Below are positions 25,096 through 36,421 of a stretch of 64,000 nt of DNA, piece after piece. The DNA comes from Bigelowiella natans CCMP2755. Its lineage: Eukaryota > Cercozoa > Chlorarachniophyceae. Where the stretch lies: the NCBI GenBank assembly GCA_000320545.1, contig ADNK01003147.1:26101-90100 (forward strand), written 5' to 3'. Positions within the stretch are counted from its first letter, which is position 1; each line of letters starts with the position of its first letter. A program made the translations under genes and the position numbers. The notes beneath the pieces are model-generated. The model ran no database searches and was not told the origin of the DNA. It saw only the letters and a list, made by a program, of their open reading frames with translations.

Positions 25096-26044
25096 GATGA
25101 TCTCTAATGAGAAGAAGTCGCGAGAGATGCAATCAGCAGAACAATTTTGTCACATTTCATTTGTATGGGTTGAGCCGCAGCTTGTATACCTCTCCGCATC
25201 CTTCTTTAGTGCATGCCAAAGAACGCGACTTTCTTATAGGTCCCAGTCAGGGGCATTCGAGGTGGAATGGAGATCAAGCCCGCATGGACTCCACCTTCGT
25301 GGAGCCGGTGATATCGAGATTTTATAAATGCGACTTAATACAATCTTTGTCGCTTATCAATATTGTCCAGTATTTCTCATAAATGAGACACCTGCATGAC
25401 GAAGTGACATTGGAATTCAGATTCAAAACTTCGTTTGGAAGCTCGGAGGATCGTTCTTATTATGTACTTACGACACAATCTGAATGATCTCAGAATGATA
25501 ATATACCATGTTTTTGCATGTATTTCTTTATATGATGTACTCTCAAAATTAGTATTAAAGCTGAATTATTCCAACATTGGGGATGAGGGATGCGAGCACC
25601 AGTAACGGCTTGCTTAATACCGCGTAAATACCGTCGTAATTCACGCGTTTTGCGCAAAATCGGTCAAAAAAACATGGATTGATCTAGATCTAGACCTAGT
25701 TTAGAGTGTGACAGGCCTTATTAGATCTATCGCAGAAATCGTTTTCGGGCATGCAGTGTAACGAGACATCACTTTTCGGCCATCGTCAGTTAGATCTACA
25801 CACCTATCTAAATGCGCAAGCAGGGAGAATGCGAAAAATATTTTCAAGGAGGGCGTTAGACAGGAGGAGGAAGAGGACAGCCTTCTACGATATATCTAAC
25901 CGCAAATATCATGTCGCAATTGTGTAATTGCCGGCATTACATAATTTCAAAAACATCTCCAAACATCTCCCTAAGAATCTACAGGCCTGGACCACTTCTC
26001 GAGACTTCCCTGCGCAACAACCATCGTGGTCATCTAACTAGACA
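25096..26044. promoter_or_regulatory. Shared upstream region of two divergent genes
   Basis: This 0.95-kb interval separates the start codons of the minus-strand mosaic gene and the plus-strand two-TM gene, so it should hold both promoters. It has no microsatellite, and a cluster of GATCTAGA/TAGATCT words at 25682-25735 and 25790-25800. No TATA box can be assigned with confidence. Confidence 0.4.
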
Positions 26045-27207
26045 ATGGAGTTCATCAAAAAGAATCTTGTCCTGCAATATCCCAAGACAAAACAGGGTAG
26101 ATCTAAATCATACGTTTTGGTTTGAGGCGCATTTCTCATCAATGAATTGCTACAGGTAAGCAAGAATACATCGGTTACTACTTCATCCTTGCAGTTGTCT
26201 TCGGCCTGCTGATAGCCTTCTACTCCGTCCAAGAGGTCACTATCACAGAACAGAGTTCCACAGATGGAGATGGATGCACAGCGAACGATGTTACTTTTAA
26301 TTCAGTCCTCGGCAGTGTTCAAAATCTTCCTTATAACGACGGGGACTGCTACAATAGTATCTACAAAGTAGTCAACGAGTCAATATATATGAACTTCCTT
26401 CACCAATGCTTTTATGATCCTACCGATAGCACCAGCCCTTATACACATACTTCAACGTGGGAAGCTTCATACTACAATGGTGCAACGGTTACTGTCATGA
26501 CCAAAGTGGGTTTCACCGCCGCGACCCAGATATCACAGACGGATCAGCAAGAATACGCTCGCTGCTACCAAGCCACACCTCCTGGGATAATTGATTACGA
26601 GGACAACATCTGCTGCACTGGCACTTCAAGTCCAGGGTACTGTCTTCCTACATATACAGGAACAAGCTGGAACCTAGCTAATTGTCCGAGCACTGAAACA
26701 GTAAGTAACAAAAGCTGAAGTAAAACTTTTGAAAATAAGCAGTTGATGAATACAATGTGTGAGAGTGTGAGAGACTTGTGCTTCGGTTTCTGGCTGCGCC
26801 AGCAGATGATTTTAGAACGATGAGTGCCTACCGAGAAATTGACTGATTTGAATCTGTGTCAGATTAAGCCTGGACAACTTCTAAAAAATTCTCCGGACGG
26901 AATATTTAGTCTACTCACTGACGCTGAGAAAGATACTATTATCTCTCAATATGCCGTATCTTTTGATAATACTGTAAAAGGAATGTGCAGATTTGCTCCT
27001 CAAAGTGTAACCTACACGTGTGATAGGAAGATCAAACAGTCACCGATATCGATTTTAGTCACCTGCATTACTCTCTGGACTAGCATTGCTGCTTATGTTC
27101 TGTCCGCTTTTTCTATGTACTATGGCCCTGACCCTGAAGAAGACGCGAGTAGCCCAGTCGTGAGTGCTGCTGTCGAGCTCAAATCGTCTTCGACAAAGCC
27201 TGTGTGA
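26045..27207 (+). CDS. Small membrane protein with two TM segments and a cysteine-containing loop
   Basis: Three exons join in phase: 26045-26096, 26156-26700 and 26863-27207; the first intron is only 59 nt. The roughly 310-residue product starts with a basic N-terminus, then TM1 ('YYFILAVVFGLLIAFYS'), a loop of about 230 residues with about ten cysteines ('DICC'-like 'NICCTGTSSPGYC', 'ARCYQATPPG'), TM2 ('ILVTCITLWTSIAAYVLSAF') and a short acidic cytosolic tail. The paired ends and Cys-containing loop suggest a plasma-membrane or endomembrane protein with disulphides. No family was recognised. Confidence 0.75.
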
Positions 27208-28143
27208 TGGTCTCAGATTCTTAAAAAACAGCGATCACAACCAAAGTAATCAGCATGGTCTCTGGCCCAGCAAGATTGTAAGACATCTGTGCATTTGTTT
27301 TTCAGCATGACATGTCTTCAGTGTGCACTTCATGTCTTCATTTTCACACAGATTCCCAAAACAACATTGCACATGCGCACCGCCTGTCTGTGACACACAT
27401 GCGCTAAAAGAAGTGACTGCTATGCCAGCAAAGGCAGGCAGTGCTGTGGAATCGAATGGTCCGTGCATGCATGAACAGATCCGCACTTGCTTAGTTTTTG
27501 GTCGGCGCTGCATGTGCCGGCAAATTATTAGAAGCTTGCTTCACAGTGTCATGCATTTGGATGAATGCTAGAATGCGTGACGCACTTATTCGTCCGCAGG
27601 CGGCCAGACCAAATGCCTGATCGACAGCGCAGTGTCGCAGGCGCCCCGCCAATGTGTGCACACGTACGGCATGCCACATGCGCATCGCATGTCAAATTGA
27701 GCACCAAAGCAGGCCAACAAGTTGATGTGCTACGCACAGCTGTCATCATGGGATACGAAACATTCGACATGCGCGCAAGTGCGTGCATGCGTGCGCACAT
27801 CAATTGTGTGCCGCGAATGCACCACGTGCAGCATCACAATGACACTGTGACTGCTCGCATCGCGCAGTCGCGATCATGAGCAATGAGCACCACTGGCCGT
27901 GCATCACATCTAGCTAGGCTAGTTAGCCATGCCAACATGCCACACCAGCATTCGTGCGTTCTCACGCGATTTTTACTCATTGTTAGCGGCACGCTGACCA
28001 ATCAGTCTCCATTGAATTCTTTCTTGTTCTGTGCTCCTTGGCACGTTTTTTTTCTCTTTCCTGTTATCTCAATTTTCTCTCTCTCCATCACGTTGCCAAT
28101 TCTTTCTTCCTTGTTCCTCACGTCTCTCTGCCTCTCTTTCTTC

Positions 28144-28179
<36 letters not shown>

Positions 28180-29339
28180 TCTTTCTCCGCCCCCCCCTTC
28201 CTTTTCCAACGTGCATTTCCTGATTTCTGGAACGGAGACGAGCGAGTTGTTTTGTCCACAGTTGCTCAATGGCACCAAACGTCAGAACCATCAGAGGTGA
28301 ATTTGGTCTGTGAACTCTGCCTTTTTTTGGGGTCAACAACACGGTGTTCTTTTTTGTTCATGCATCAGGTCATGACAGACACAGCAATGCTAGACACAGC
28401 AATGCACTACATGTATAACATGTGTTGTGTATTGCGTGCCTATCATGGTTGTTGTTCCTCAGCTGACCTCAGCTCACCTCCGACTTCCAGCAGCTTTCGT
28501 TTCAGACATGCTTGACAACATCCACCAGTTCTCCATGCGTGCCAGCACCAAGGACTCACAAGGTGCAATTGCAGATGCATGATGATCAACCGACACCCAA
28601 ACAAGGAGGCCAAGGCACACATTGTCTCCCAGTTCATGCTGTCGGGGACACCAATGTGACGTTCACAGTGCGCACCTCCGATGAGCCTGTGAGAGCAATT
28701 GTTTTTGGCGGTTCGGAGCGACTGGTGTCACTCTCCGCAGGACCCAACATTGCTTTTGAAGGAGGAGAATCGGTCGATCCAGCGCATGTTTCTTCCCGGT
28801 CATCGTTCAACTGGTCGCTCACTGACGTTGTTGCCAACGGAAACTGGGAAACGCTCTTCCGCCACGGGCCATCAGCAGCACAGCAGCACGTGCGCAGCAG
28901 CCCTCGTTTCCACCGACATTCTCACAGCCAACAAAACGTGCTTGCCAGAGCTCGTTGCGACCAGCAACGCCTCCAGATGGACAGATCGGGCAGGACACAG
29001 CAGATGATTCGCACTGCAGACGTGTCTCATCACGCAGATGACCGGTCTCTGCCACAACGTCCATGTTGAAGAAATGGGGGATGTGAAGACTGCGCACGAC
29101 AACTGCAATTTGGGATTGGATTTGAACGGCAATTCTTGAGTAAAACGGCCTACATTCATGGATTTATTCGAACAAATATTGCGAATTTTATGACACAAAC
29201 GCCCATAGATGGCTGACACGCATCCCTCTCCTAACACGAATCTGAAACAACACACGCCGCCCCCCCCGATAACCCTCTCTCCAACAAGCACTACCTGCAC
29301 ATAAAAATAAAACCAAACGATACAGCGGTTTTCAGATTA
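27208..29339. other. Intergenic island with low-complexity (CT)n and a possible decayed coding fragment
   Basis: 2.1 kb without introns or trinucleotide repeats, of the TGCA/CATG-rich island type, interrupted by a CT tract at 28148-28174. A plus-strand frame at 28512-29069 contains words such as 'RLVSLSAGPNIAFEGGES' that weakly recall REJ/PKD-type extracellular domains. It has no clear start context or neighbouring exons, so no gene is called. Confidence 0.45.
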
Positions 29340-30195
29340 ATGGACGCAAAAGAACATTCATTAATCGCTACAGAAACCAGTGGTAAGCATGGAAAGAAGT
29401 AGTATTTAGGAATACAACTTCGCTCGTTCGACTATTCGTACGTCTTTCATTAACGCGCCCCAGCAACTCATGTTTGTCTTCTATTACTACAGGCGACGAC
29501 TATTTCTATCCGTCAGCGAAAAGCTTGCGAAATCCGAAAAAACAAGGTGATACTACTATCATAAAGCCATTGCATTCGTGTGCGAATATGAAGATTATCG
29601 TACTTTAAACATAAACGTGCAGGTTGGCTCATCAAGTACAAGCCTGGCTGCTTCTGCGATGTCTGGAAAAGACGATGGTACGTTTCTAGTTTCAACTAAG
29701 TTGGTATTCGTTTTGGATGGGCAGAGCTCCTTATTGTTACGATGATGAAAGACAATCCTTTTGGATTTGCGAAAACATACCTAGAAAGAGGAACTAAAAT
29801 TAGAGGAGTCTTTCACTGCAGCTTCGAATGCTAACGTGTGCGTTGGATATTGCTTCCAAAAAGAGTTCAAATGGTTTGGTTCTTATCGAATTATGGTATC
29901 GTGATTGCCTTTAAATGGTAAATTTAGGGTTGTGCTCCAAGGAGGCTACATCTTCAAATTCGAGCGGGTAGTAGTTGTCATCGTGGTTTTGTAACTCTAT
30001 TAGTCTAGAACAGCCATATGCCATATTTAAATTGAGAGGTACTGCTCTTTGAATGAATCCGTGTGCTTTCCACGGCCTCTCCTCTGTTTGTAGAAAGACT
30101 CTAAGAGGCCTAAGGGGCTGCCCATATCAGTCACCGAGACCAGTGCATCGATAGAGCGAAACACTTCCGACACTGATCAATACGTAATTAAATTA

Positions 30196-30267
<72 letters not shown>

Positions 30268-30437
30268 TATGTCTGTGTGTGTGTGTGTGTGCGTGTGCGT
30301 GTGCGTGTATATGTTTCTGAAATGTTGGTGTTCTATTTGAAGAATTTCCTCGGTCAAGATGATACATTCGCAATGTTTCCTATTTTTCATTTAGCAATAG
30401 GGTTTCATCACGGTGTTTTACGGTAATTATGTATTTT

Positions 30438-30499
<62 letters not shown>

Positions 30500-30790
30500 A
30501 TTTCAGGGGAAAGTCCTATGTATATCAAGCATTTCAAAGAAGCAAGTGTTTGCTACAGATGATGGTGGGTGCGTGTGTATAACTCATGAGACTGTCATTT
30601 TGAATATTGGAGATTTATCGGTTATCACTGTGGTACAATGGGGTTTGCCGCTACCACAAAACTATAGCAAGCTCTGTACTATGGCGCATACGACTGTGTT
30701 CAAATATTAACTAGTCTTCATAAACTTAAGCATTGATTATAACAACTTATTAGTGTGGAAGGCACAAATTATAAATATATATTATATATA

Positions 30791-30824
<34 letters not shown>

Positions 30825-31625
30825 GTGTGTGTGTGTGTGTGTTTGTGTGTGTGAGTGTAAATATTATGTTATATACTGTATTTTTATATAAATGTGTGTT
30901 ATTTGTGTATTAAAAACAATGAATTTAAGTAAAAACAATATTCTTAATATAGATGTTATACATTGTATCATAAAAATTTTATAATCTTATCGAAAGAGAT
31001 TTATAGTTTCGTATTTAATATACAAAGAAAGATACCATATGTACTTATCTGGCATATCTTTGCATTCGTAGTGGCCTTCTCTAAATCGAGTACTTTTGGT
31101 AGAATTGTATGGAGGTTTTTTTACACTTTCACGTCTTATTTTTACACACAGACGAAGAGCTGTACGAATGGATTGAAGCTATTCAGGTAATTCAACACGC
31201 ATACATATGCATATATAAATATATATTTATTTATTTATATTATATTTATATATATCATAATTGATATTTACAACGTGTGGAACTTTAAAGAGAATTTGCC
31301 GATATATTGTCATAACATGTACGTCGTTTTGGTTGTTTGCCATTGTAGAAGGCGAAGAATGATACAATAAAACAAAGGTGGGTATTTGTCTACTATCTGT
31401 AAGAATCTTGATATACGACGGATGCTGATTTCCTGAAAATGTAACAATAATTTACTTTTACATAAGCGCCGCATAAAGGTATTTGTTTTCAGAAGTCTAC
31501 GTGTTTGTTAATTAGTATTTTCGGTTGTGTTGTGTAGATTAGGGCACATGGAAATAGGGAGTGAAGATGCTTACGCACACCGAGCCGGTTTGCCGTCAGC
31601 AACAATTAGAACTTATGAAAAATAA
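29340..31625 (+). CDS. Small PH-domain protein
   Basis: At least eight short exons on the plus strand: 29340-29392, 29493-29546, 29623-29677, about 29928-29967, about 30100-30180, about 30508-30565, about 31151-31185, about 31350-31378, and 31539-31625 with the stop. The product is an almost free-standing PH domain: 'GWLIKYKPG' and 'DVWKRRW' (beta1-beta2), 'VVLQGGYIFKFE' (beta3-beta4), 'RPKGLPISV', 'KVLCISSISKKQVFATDD', and the C-terminal helix 'ELYEWIEAIQ' with its conserved Trp. PH domains bind phosphoinositides, so membrane recruitment is likely. Long (TA)n and (TG)n tracts fill introns at 30198-30310 and 30440-30500. Limits of the middle exons are approximate. Confidence 0.75.
30198..30312. 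repeat. (TA)n-(TG)n microsatellite in a PH gene intron
   Basis: About 33 TA units followed by a GT-rich stretch. The companion (CT)n-(GT)n compound tract at 30440-30500 sits just before the next exon. Confidence 0.9.
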
Positions 31626-32675
31626 TGAGTTGTGTTTGTTTGTTTGATTCGATGCGTGCCATCCACACGTCTCCATAACTTTAGTGATTTGTTCGTTTTC
31701 GCATGGTATATAATTAGATGCTTCACTAACGTATCTACTGAATGATATATTTGGTATTTTAGGAGCTAGATTAGAAAAATTCAAAGCGCGAATAGAAGGG
31801 CGCGATGCAGCCCTCAATCAAGGACGCTTTGGAGTGGCAGACACGCCTTTTGGATGAACGGCTGTTTCATGGGCCGAACAGTATATTGTGTATAATCATT
31901 GAATTTACAAGCAATGAACCTTACTTATCAATGAGTTTTTAGCAAGCGTAGAATCAACATTCATTCATCACGTTGTCAAACATGATGATAAAGCCAGTTA
32001 GCATATGCTGCGCAGAACAAAAGCAAATCGAGTTTGTTCGCTATCGGTACCGCAAGACAGCTGGGAGCAGTAGCACGATGAGGTGACTGCGATGCCTCTC
32101 AAAAAGAAGATTTTCGTGCTGGTAAAACCGTAGATATTTATTGCCTGATCGATGTTGAGCATGCTATATATTGCATGCAACAGCTACATTGCCGCAGACA
32201 CCTGCTTTACTGCAACATGAGTGTTTAGACTGCAGGCCACACAACATGTACAACATATGCTAGCATCAGCAGCCTTTGTGTATATGCATTAACACTTTTG
32301 CTCTAATATGATATTCACATACATATTTATCATTATTGCTGCGTGTCCATGCACGATCGACACAACGAGGCTTTACTAGCGTAGCTGAAGGCACGCGGGC
32401 GCTTCACATTGTCACGCCTCAAACATTGTGTAGTGCACACTATATGTTAAAAGGATGATCATGCCTGCTGAACTTAATTCCCTTGTTGCAGATTCTCATG
32501 AAAGTCACCTTGTCTCAACAAAATGTGGCCCACAGAATCATCACAAAGGTGTACACACACGTCTTCAGTCAGGATCCGCAGCCAGGAGTTATTTTTTCCA
32601 ACATAGAATTATCGAAGTTCTAAGGAAAAATTGCTCTGGTTGCCATCAGATGAAGTAATTGAAGCAACATTCTTC
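31626..32675. other. Gap between PH gene and oxidase pseudogene, no feature recognised
   Basis: About 1 kb of ordinary sequence without microsatellites. A plus-strand frame at 31770-31856 after a TTTTAG could be an extra alternative exon of the PH gene ('EKFKARIEGRDAALNQ'), but the likely stop at 31625 precedes it. Confidence 0.35.
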
Positions 32676-33710
32676 TCACATACATCCCTCAGGTTGCATT
32701 AATGCACAGTATGCGCTTTGACTTGCTGGGACAATGCTGACGTTGTTGTTGAAAAAGTTTGTCGGATCATATTTTTGTTTGATTTTGCAGCGTTTCACAT
32801 AGCTGTCTTTGTGGATCCAACGAGCATGACTTTTACTCCGCCAGTCAAATGCAGCGGCACATATATATCCAGAAAATAAATCTTTGCGGATAGGTTTCCA
32901 CTGCTTTCGTACCCATTCAATGCAGGGAGCTTTAATTTTTTCTTCCATCCACCCGCTCCAGGTTGCCATTAGCCAATTGATTTCGGAGTTACCAGGCCAT
33001 GCCATCTTTGAACATTTTCGTTGGGCTGCTCCACCAAAGTGGTAACATGCTGTTGAAAAAAATGGAACGTCTCCTGCCCCAGGTGGCAAGATGCTCAAAC
33101 ACCTTCCGACCGTTCTCACGAGATACAAACCCCCCGCAATGATAATAACTTGCTTTCCATGGAATACAGAAAAGCTGTTGTAGATTCCAATGCGTAATGC
33201 TGGCCCATGCATCCCCATCTTTATTGTGCTCATTTATTGGTTTTGCACCACAGTCTTTTGCGAGATCACGAAACATTGTCTCCCACTTCTTTGGCGAAGA
33301 AGTATTGATTCCCTTGCTCATACATATATTGAGCCATCCAAAATCCAACACCGGTTACTCCATCGGCAATCATAAAGCAAGGAAGTAAAAATACTGAATC
33401 TGGGAAAGAAGGATCTGGGAAAGAAGGATCTTCGTTGCATTTGCTCACAACGTCCCAAAGTTTTGTTGTATATTTTTATTCGAAGAAGTAGGCGCCCAAG
33501 CGAACCTCCTTTCCTTGATCTGGATCAACCATCTCATAATTTTTCTTGGTAATTTCTGTGACAATTCCGAAGCTTGGTGCTGCTCCACGGAGTGCAAAAA
33601 ACAGATCTTGATTCTCTTTCTCGGAGGCAACTTTGATGCTACCATCAGCCAAGGACACGGACCGATCTCAAACATTCTATACCTGACGTAAGATTATATA
33701 AACATCACGA
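32676..33710 (-). pseudogene. Broken FAD-linked oxidase of the berberine-bridge (BBE) type
   Basis: Minus-strand sequence matches the C-terminal two thirds of BBE-like flavin oxidases. It has the FAD-binding segment 'VSLADGSIKVASE', 'DLFFALRGAAPSFGIVTE' (33476-33660) and the BBE C-terminal box 'KQKYDPTNFFNN' (about 32740-32780). In-frame stops interrupt it just before 'DRSVSLADG' (about 33668) and after 'RLGAYFFE' (about 33480). The frame then shifts near 33320 and near 33230. No good splice sites remove these breaks, and the N-terminal half with the flavin-attachment His is not found. It is read as a decaying copy. Confidence 0.65.
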
Positions 33711-34156
33711 AGGGGTGGTGACGATGAAGGACAGAATTAAATGCAGCAGGGATCACGAACCATTTCCGACAAGACGTTGTAGCCACCCAACCCCGACAGC
33801 GAAATGTGCGCCTACCCTGCTGCTCGGATGCTCGGATGCTCGGATGCTCGGATCCAGTGCATACTAAGAATCCATTGTCGCATCAATAAAATGACTTCAA
33901 TTCACGTTAATATCTATATCCTGATAAGAATCGATTGTCGCATGAATAAAATGTCATAAAATCACGGTAATGTGTACATAGCATTTTGGATCTTAAGGCT
34001 GATTTCCACCTTCATGATCACTGCAAGCCCTCCTCCCCCTCTCCAGCAGCCATTATTTCACTCGCATGTACCTGCACTTCACCTAACGCCAAGGATCATT
34101 TGAAAGTTCTAAAGGATAGAATAAAATGAGGCAATTGATTATAGTATATTGGTGTT

Positions 34157-36421
34157 GTTTCAGGGAGGAGCTGGCCTTTATCCTTGCAAGAAAACAGGCA
34201 TACGAACGATGATGATGACTAACATTTTGGGGTACGCGCAAGACCCCAATAGCGATCATAGGAAGGATCCAATTACGACTAAAGAAATTTTGGACGATGT
34301 TGACGACAGCAACTCCGAAGTACAGAGTTAATTGCTTCTCATCCCATGTTTTAAAGCAAGCGATGACGATGACGATGATGATGATGATGATGATGATGAT
34401 CGTGATACTGCGAAGGTTACTTTGATTACCATGAGCTTTGCCCAATTGGTCCTTCATAGAACTCATATCTGATTACAACATATCTACCACCTTAGAGCTG
34501 GGTCACAAACTCTGCATTCTACACCTCGGTTGCAGGACTTGCTGCTGGCTACTACAAAGTACTCGCCCTCCCCCATCTTCATCAAGCTACTACCAGCACA
34601 TCTGCTCTAGAGATTCCTCTTGGCACTAATTTTGGTTCGTAAGTACTTGTGATAATCAATGAGACAACGATAACGATGCTTGGCGTATTTTGATGATCAT
34701 GTAATTGATTTTATAGCGGATATGTGGATGTGATGATGTGAGTGGGAGCCATATTTTCCGCAGAGTGATTTATATATATTCTTCAATTTGATCATCCTAT
34801 AGGTATCTCAACCCCCCTTATCCTTCAATTTTGCGCAATATTCACTGCTCTTATTGCTACAAACGATCTTCTTCTAAGCCCATTCTTCGATAAAGTTTTG
34901 TCGCAAGATGACCTGAGCAAAGCTAGAAGAGTGATGACGGAAGAAAGTGCTCAGGATGATATCATTGGTGGATTTGGAGGCATATTAGCAAAAGAAATTG
35001 TCATTGCGACAAGCGAGGAGCTTTTTTTCCGAGGTGGTGATGATATTCTTCCGTTGTATGTCAAGTACATCGATGATGATACTATACTTTGATGGCACTG
35101 ATCGTCAAGTTTGGGGGAATTCTATCCTCTAGTGGGAGAAAGAGAGTAAGAGCGCTAATCATTGAGCAATAGATAGAATAAATTGTGTTTATCGTGGTTC
35201 TTGATAATATTATAAACAATATGGAAGATGAGTTGTGTAAACGAATCTGCGACTCTTCTTCTATGTTCATCCCCTTGTACTCGATCATCATCATCATCAT
35301 CAGGAAGTGTGCAAGGTCTACTTCAAGCAGGGCTAGGCTACTTAGCGCTGGTGGGATCAACAACAACAGGAGGCAGTGAGACGATGGCTAAGGCGATGAT
35401 AGATACTCACTATCTATTAGACAGTACTACCCATATTATTTCTCTTCCTGCATTACAGAGGTGATGAGGATGATGATGATGATGATGATTATAAAGATGA
35501 ACTTATCGAGACTAACTAATATTACATTGATTTGAATGATCACCTTATCGAGAGCAACAACCAATATTGCATCGCACGTTACTCATACTCAAGTATTGGA
35601 CAATGCATTTTTTTGGAGGGCACACGCCACTTTAATAGCATTGAAATAAAAACTGAATAAACCATGCTTTTCATTATCCCCAGCATTCTAGGATCCAGTC
35701 TGCTCTTCGCTGCTTTCCATGCGAATGGGTGAGTAATGGTAGATGATGATGGATGGTTTCATTGAGCGTACAATACACGCATTAGTAGAAGGCTAAGCTA
35801 AAGTTAGAGTGCGTGTGCAGCACCAAATTAGGATGAGGAGGATGATGTTCTGATATATTTCTTCTTCTTTTTTCTACTTCACCGCAATTTGCTTTGTCCA
35901 TATCTACAATGGCAGGGGTGCTGTATTTCTCCTGGGAAACCTAGTGTTAGGGCTTTTTCTAGGTACAACTTGCAATTTAGACATAATAGGGGGATGTGTT
36001 AGGGCTTTTTCTAGGTACAACTTGCAATTTAGACATAATAGGGGGATAGAGAACAACATCGCTAGTAATGCCATACTTATTGTGGATTATAAACGTTATT
36101 GAGTTCAAAATAATCGAGAGGAATACAAAGGTTTTTGGTTTTTCACAGCTATTCCACCAAACATTTAACGATAATTATGTATTTTCCTCATAATGCACTA
36201 CACGGCAATGATGCTGCAGCACAACAAATCATCGGTGTTCTCTCTGTGGAGTTTAATTTCAATGTCTCAAATATTATGTTTTTGTGTTTGTTATTCGGTG
36301 GATTATATCTTTATTAGGAGGATCTTTTAGTGGTTCCGGCAATTTGCTCTTACCAATACTATTGCACGCATCTTTTAATATTCGCGCCAAAGCAATGCAA
36401 AGAAATAGTAAAAATAGCTGA
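34157..36421 (+). CDS. CPBP/CAAX-type intramembrane protease (ABI/Rce1-like)
   Basis: Exons with matching phases: about 34536-34634, 34803-35033, 35304-35460, 35684-35728, 35916-35962 and 36318-36421 (stop). The exon(s) before 34536 are uncertain; a possible one begins near 34157. All three CPBP motifs are present. Motif 1 is 'SEELFFRGSVQ' (E-E codons 35015-35020, spliced across an intron), motif 2 is 'LLFAAFHANG' (His 35718-35720), and motif 3 is 'GNLLLPILLHASFN' (His 36364-36366, Asn 36377-36379). Hydrophobic segments surround them. These glutamate/histidine proteases cleave prenylated CAAX proteins or act in plastid and bacterial membranes; the substrate here is unknown. A 52-bp tandem duplication covers the 5' splice site of the last intron. 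Confidence 0.85.
35944..36047 (+). repeat. 52-bp perfect tandem duplication over a 5' splice site
   Basis: Units 35944-35995 and 35996-36047 are identical. Each includes the exon end and the donor of the last CPBP intron ('CTTTTTCTAG|GTACAAC'). The second copy therefore carries a spare AG|GT that could act as donor or acceptor. Confidence 0.95.

Noticed and set aside
12882-30312. Possible CRISPR-like arrays
   Set aside because: All repeated tracts are simple dinucleotide microsatellites or coding TPRs; there are no spaced repeats with unique spacers.
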